NCBI RefSeq assembly: GCF_018402695.1
Contig: NZ_JAGYIM010000009.1
Coordinates: 62,001 to 126,000 of the forward strand
Reading direction: 5' to 3'
DNA length: 64,000 nucleotides
Origin: Arsukibacterium sp.
GTDB lineage: Bacteria; Pseudomonadota; Gammaproteobacteria; Enterobacterales; Alteromonadaceae
Part shown: piece by piece, positions 61,710-64,000 of the stretch
How positions within the stretch are numbered: position 1 is the first letter of the stretch
How the letters are laid out: each line of letters opens with the position of its first letter
Notes under the pieces: model-generated
Seen by the model: only the letters and a program-made list of their open reading frames with translations
Told to the model about the DNA's origin: nothing
Databases searched by the model: none
Position numbers and translations under genes: made by a program

Positions 61710-62540
61710 TTATGAGACTAATGGCCGGGTGGTTGGCTTCGCCTGAATCAGTTCCCGCCAGGGCAACTCTGCCTGGCCAATTACCATAAAATCGGGGTTG
61801 GCAAGGGTTTCCCGCTGATTGTAACTCAAGGGCGCAAACTGGCTATCAAGAATTTTGCCACCTGCTTCCTCAACAATGATATGCACCGCGCCAGTATCCC
61901 ATTCCCCTGTCGGGCCAAGCCGCAAATAGCAATCGGCTTTGCCCTCAGCCACCAGGCAGCTTTTCAGTGAGCAACTGCCCAGCGGAATATACTCGACAGT
62001 CTGCCTTTCGCTAAGCAAGGCAACTATGGGTTGTAACGGCTGACGCCGGCTGACGGCAATCCGCAGTACTTCACCTTGCTGGTGCTGGTGTACCTGCATC
62101 CGGTTAATTAAATTACGCTGCTGTTTAAACGAGCCGTGACCACGAGTGGCGTAATAGAGAATATCTTCTTTTGGCCAGTAAATAACGCCCAGGGCCGGCC
62201 AGCCATGCTCTACCAGAGCAATACTCACGGCAAAATCGCCACTTCGGGCAACAAACTCCTGCGTACCGTCCATTGGGTCAATCAGCCAGTAACGTGGCCA
62301 ATGCTGGCGCTGCGCTAACGGCATAATGGTCGTTTCTTCAGATATTATCGGGATATCCGGGGTTAAATCCGACAAACGGGCAATAATCATTGCGTTGGCA
62401 GCAAGGTCGGCAGAGGTTACCGGGCTGGTATCGGCTTTTTGTTCGGCAACAAAGTCACCGCTTTGATACAGCTGCCATAAATGCTGTCCGGCTTCGCGGG
62501 CGGTCTGTTTTACACTCTCAAGCAGTTTGCTTAAAAACAT
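61710..62540 (-). CDS. cysQ: 3'(2'),5'-bisphosphate nucleotidase
   Basis: Removes the 3' phosphate of PAP formed in sulfate assimilation. The 276-residue protein belongs to the inositol-monophosphatase fold: metal ligands in SEETT near 75, DPMDGTQEFVARSGDFAV near 92, and GEWDTGAVHIIVEEAGG near 215. It overlaps nudE by 23 bp. The gspN-cysQ-nudE neighbourhood is known from Vibrio and Shewanella. Confidence 0.94.
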   Translation of the reverse strand: MFLSKLLESVKQTAREAGQHLWQLYQSGDFVAEQKADTSPVTSADLAANAMIIARLSDLTPDIPIISEETTIMPLAQRQHWPRYWLIDPMDGTQEFVARSGDFAVSIALVEHGWPALGVIYWPKEDILYYATRGHGSFKQQRNLINRMQVHQHQQGEVLRIAVSRRQPLQPIVALLSERQTVEYIPLGSCSLKSCLVAEGKADCYLRLGPTGEWDTGAVHIIVEEAGGKILDSQFAPLSYNQRETLANPDFMVIGQAELPWRELIQAKPTTRPLVS

Positions 62541-63105
62541 CCGGGTTTGCTTCCAGGAATTGCTGTGCCAGTAACAGGGCTGCTACGCTCCTTGCTTCGG
62601 TAAAGTCTGCTTGCTGCAATAACAAGTCACTATCACCGCGCGCCCAACTGATAAGTTCCAGCGGTTCGGGTTCATCTCCCTGCTGCTGCTCGGGATACAA
62701 ATCGAAGGCCATAACTATATGCATTGTAGCATTAAAATATCCCGGTGCGAGTGCCAGTGACTTTAACGTTACAAAACGAGCGGCACCAAAGCCAATTTCT
62801 TCTTTTAACTCCCGGTTTGCTGCGCTAAGAATATCCTCGCCTGGATCAATTAAGCCTTTCGGGAAACCCAGTTGATAATCGTGAGTGCCAGCGCTGTATT
62901 CACGGATCAGGTAAAAATGGTCAGGATCAGGGCAGGCAATGATCATTACCGCGCCCCGGCCCGAGCCCCGCATCCGCTCATAGGTTCGCTCTTCGCCATT
63001 GCTGAAGCGAAGCTGCAACTGCTCAATTTTGAATAATCTGCTTTGGGCTACGATTTCCTGCGCCAGAATTTCCGGTACCTGTTTGTTCGTATGGCGCTGC
63101 GTCAT
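62518..63105 (-). CDS. nudE: ADP compounds hydrolase NudE
   Basis: A Nudix hydrolase acting on ADP-ribose, Ap3A and NADH. The 195 residues include the Nudix box GLIDPGEDILSAANRELKEE (near 86-105) followed by IGFG. The N-terminal VAQSRLFKIEQLQLRFSNGE is typical. It overlaps cysQ and is divergent from yrfG, a link also seen in E. coli. Confidence 0.94.
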   Translation of the reverse strand: MTQRHTNKQVPEILAQEIVAQSRLFKIEQLQLRFSNGEERTYERMRGSGRGAVMIIACPDPDHFYLIREYSAGTHDYQLGFPKGLIDPGEDILSAANRELKEEIGFGAARFVTLKSLALAPGYFNATMHIVMAFDLYPEQQQGDEPEPLELISWARGDSDLLLQQADFTEARSVAALLLAQQFLEANPDVFKQTA

Positions 63106-63164
63106 TACTTGCCCTCTGTTACAATCTGCTGTGGTTACTATAAAACGAATGACAGGAAAAACCT

Positions 63165-63854
63165 ATGCTGGACTGGGCACAAATTGACACCGTATTGCTG
63201 GATATGGATGGCACCTTGCTTGATTTACACTTTGACAATCATTTCTGGCTGGAACATTTGCCCCTGCGTTGGTCTGAAATCAGCGGTATTTCGCTGGCCG
63301 ATGCCAAAGCTCAGCTACAAAGTGAATATGCTGAACTAAATGGTAAAATCCAATGGTATTGTCTCGACTACTGGGGCGAGCGGCTCCAATTGCCTATTAC
63401 CGAACTGAAACGCGAGGTAATGGATAAAATTCAGATGCGACCTGACGTTCCGGCTTTTTTAACTGCGCTGAAACAATCTGGCCGTGACATCGTGCTGGTC
63501 ACCAATGCTCACCCCGACAGTTTGTCGCTAAAACTGGAGCGGACCGATTTAGCCAAATATATCGACACCCTTATTTCCACTCATGAATTTGGGGTAACCA
63601 AAGAAAGTTGGGCATTATGGCAAAAACTGCAGCAACGGCTCGGCTTTAAAAATGATACAACCTTGTTTGTCGACGACAGCTTGCCGATCCTGACTGCCGC
63701 TCAAAACTTTGGCATTAAACATTTGCTGGCTGTAGCCAATCCGGACAGTCAGCAACACGCCAGAACCATTAACGAGTTTCCGGCTATTACTGATTATACC
63801 CCGTTGCTGCAGGATATTCTGGCTCATTCGAAACTGCGGACAACGGCCAATTAG
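63165..63854 (+). CDS. yrfG: GMP/IMP nucleotidase YrfG
   Basis: A HAD-superfamily phosphatase that dephosphorylates purine mononucleotides. The 229 residues show motif I DMDGTLLDL (near 13), motif II VTNAH (near 111), a conserved Lys and motif IV VDDSLPIL (near 167). The PLRWSEISGISLADAK region fits YrfG. Divergent from nudE. Converges on gspN. Confidence 0.93.
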   Translation: MLDWAQIDTVLLDMDGTLLDLHFDNHFWLEHLPLRWSEISGISLADAKAQLQSEYAELNGKIQWYCLDYWGERLQLPITELKREVMDKIQMRPDVPAFLTALKQSGRDIVLVTNAHPDSLSLKLERTDLAKYIDTLISTHEFGVTKESWALWQKLQQRLGFKNDTTLFVDDSLPILTAAQNFGIKHLLAVANPDSQQHARTINEFPAITDYTPLLQDILAHSKLRTTAN

Positions 63855-63876
63855 CTGCCCGCACGGTAAGTCGTGG

Positions 63877-64000
63877 CTAGAACCTGATGGTGTAACGGCC
63901 CTGCTCGTCGGGTCTTCCGACAAATTGCATAGCCTGGTGTACTTCCTGCGGCAGGCTGGCATCGGGTTTTAAACTGCCGTTTACGGTTAAACGGTTATTT
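63877..64000 (-). CDS. gspN: type II secretion protein N, C-terminal end only
   Basis: Forty codons and a stop at the window edge, read on the minus strand: RLTVNGSLKPDASLPQEVHQ then AMQFVGRPDEQGRYTIRF. The ending matches GspN, an inner-membrane part of the type II secretion system, and gspN borders cysQ/nudE in Vibrio and Shewanella. The rest lies outside the window. Confidence 0.7.
   Translation of the reverse strand, partial: NNRLTVNGSLKPDASLPQEVHQAMQFVGRPDEQGRYTIRF

Overview
This is a chromosomal window from a gammaproteobacterium. Protein similarity and gene order point to the Alteromonadales/Rheinheimera-Alishewanella side of the class (inference; no database was searched). The first 28 kb follow the Escherichia coli order sthA-fabR-trmA-rrn-murB-birA-(pantothenate kinase)-tRNAs-tuf-secE-nusG-rplKAJL-rpoBC. 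Nothing resembling a prophage, insertion sequence, CRISPR array or integron was seen.

1-21.2 kb, all on the minus strand, is a translation and transcription super-cluster. It holds a 16S-tRNA-Ile-tRNA-Ala-23S-5S operon driven by three tandem promoters, then murB-birA-coaX, four tRNAs, tuf, tRNA-Trp, secE-nusG, rplK-rplA, rplJ-rplL, rpoB and a truncated rpoC. Internal promoters before rplK and rplJ, a terminator overlapping the rplK promoter, and the L10 leader can be read directly. The murB-5S gap is a dense field of hairpins with apparent 5S-derived debris.

21.7-35.5 kb is mostly core. It has a membrane-anchored RRM protein, trmA, a divergent fabR/desaturase pair with a FabR-like operator, sthA, a Sel1/TonB_C protein, hemE-nudC (with a candidate small RNA between them) and rsd. 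The fkpA/WD40-slyX/yheV/yheS group follows. 36-45.9 kb is an accessory block lying between yheS and yheT, which are adjacent in E. coli. It carries a methyltransferase/FAD-oxidase pair with a divergent XRE regulator, ferredoxin, an FAD dehydrogenase with a CLCA_X-like protein, a PAS-GAF-GGDEF cyclase and a GMC oxidoreductase with a Tat-type small subunit.

47-51.7 kb is the most interesting part. A secreted protein fusing a ParB-like domain to an inorganic pyrophosphatase is transcribed divergently from a TonB-dependent receptor. The 174-bp gap holds a textbook PhoB box plus -10 facing the pyrophosphatase, and a four-repeat degenerate Pho array facing the receptor. This suggests an undescribed phosphate-starvation locus that releases phosphate from pyrophosphate or a polyphosphorylated ligand.

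51.8-64 kb holds a CNNM/CBS protein, a kelch-like propeller and a four-gene membrane-stress operon (ribbon-helix-helix-like protein, PspA, YqiJ, YqiK flotillin). A chemoreceptor follows, inserted between pckA and a duplicated remnant of the pckA 3' end. The window ends with cysQ-nudE, yrfG and the tail of gspN.
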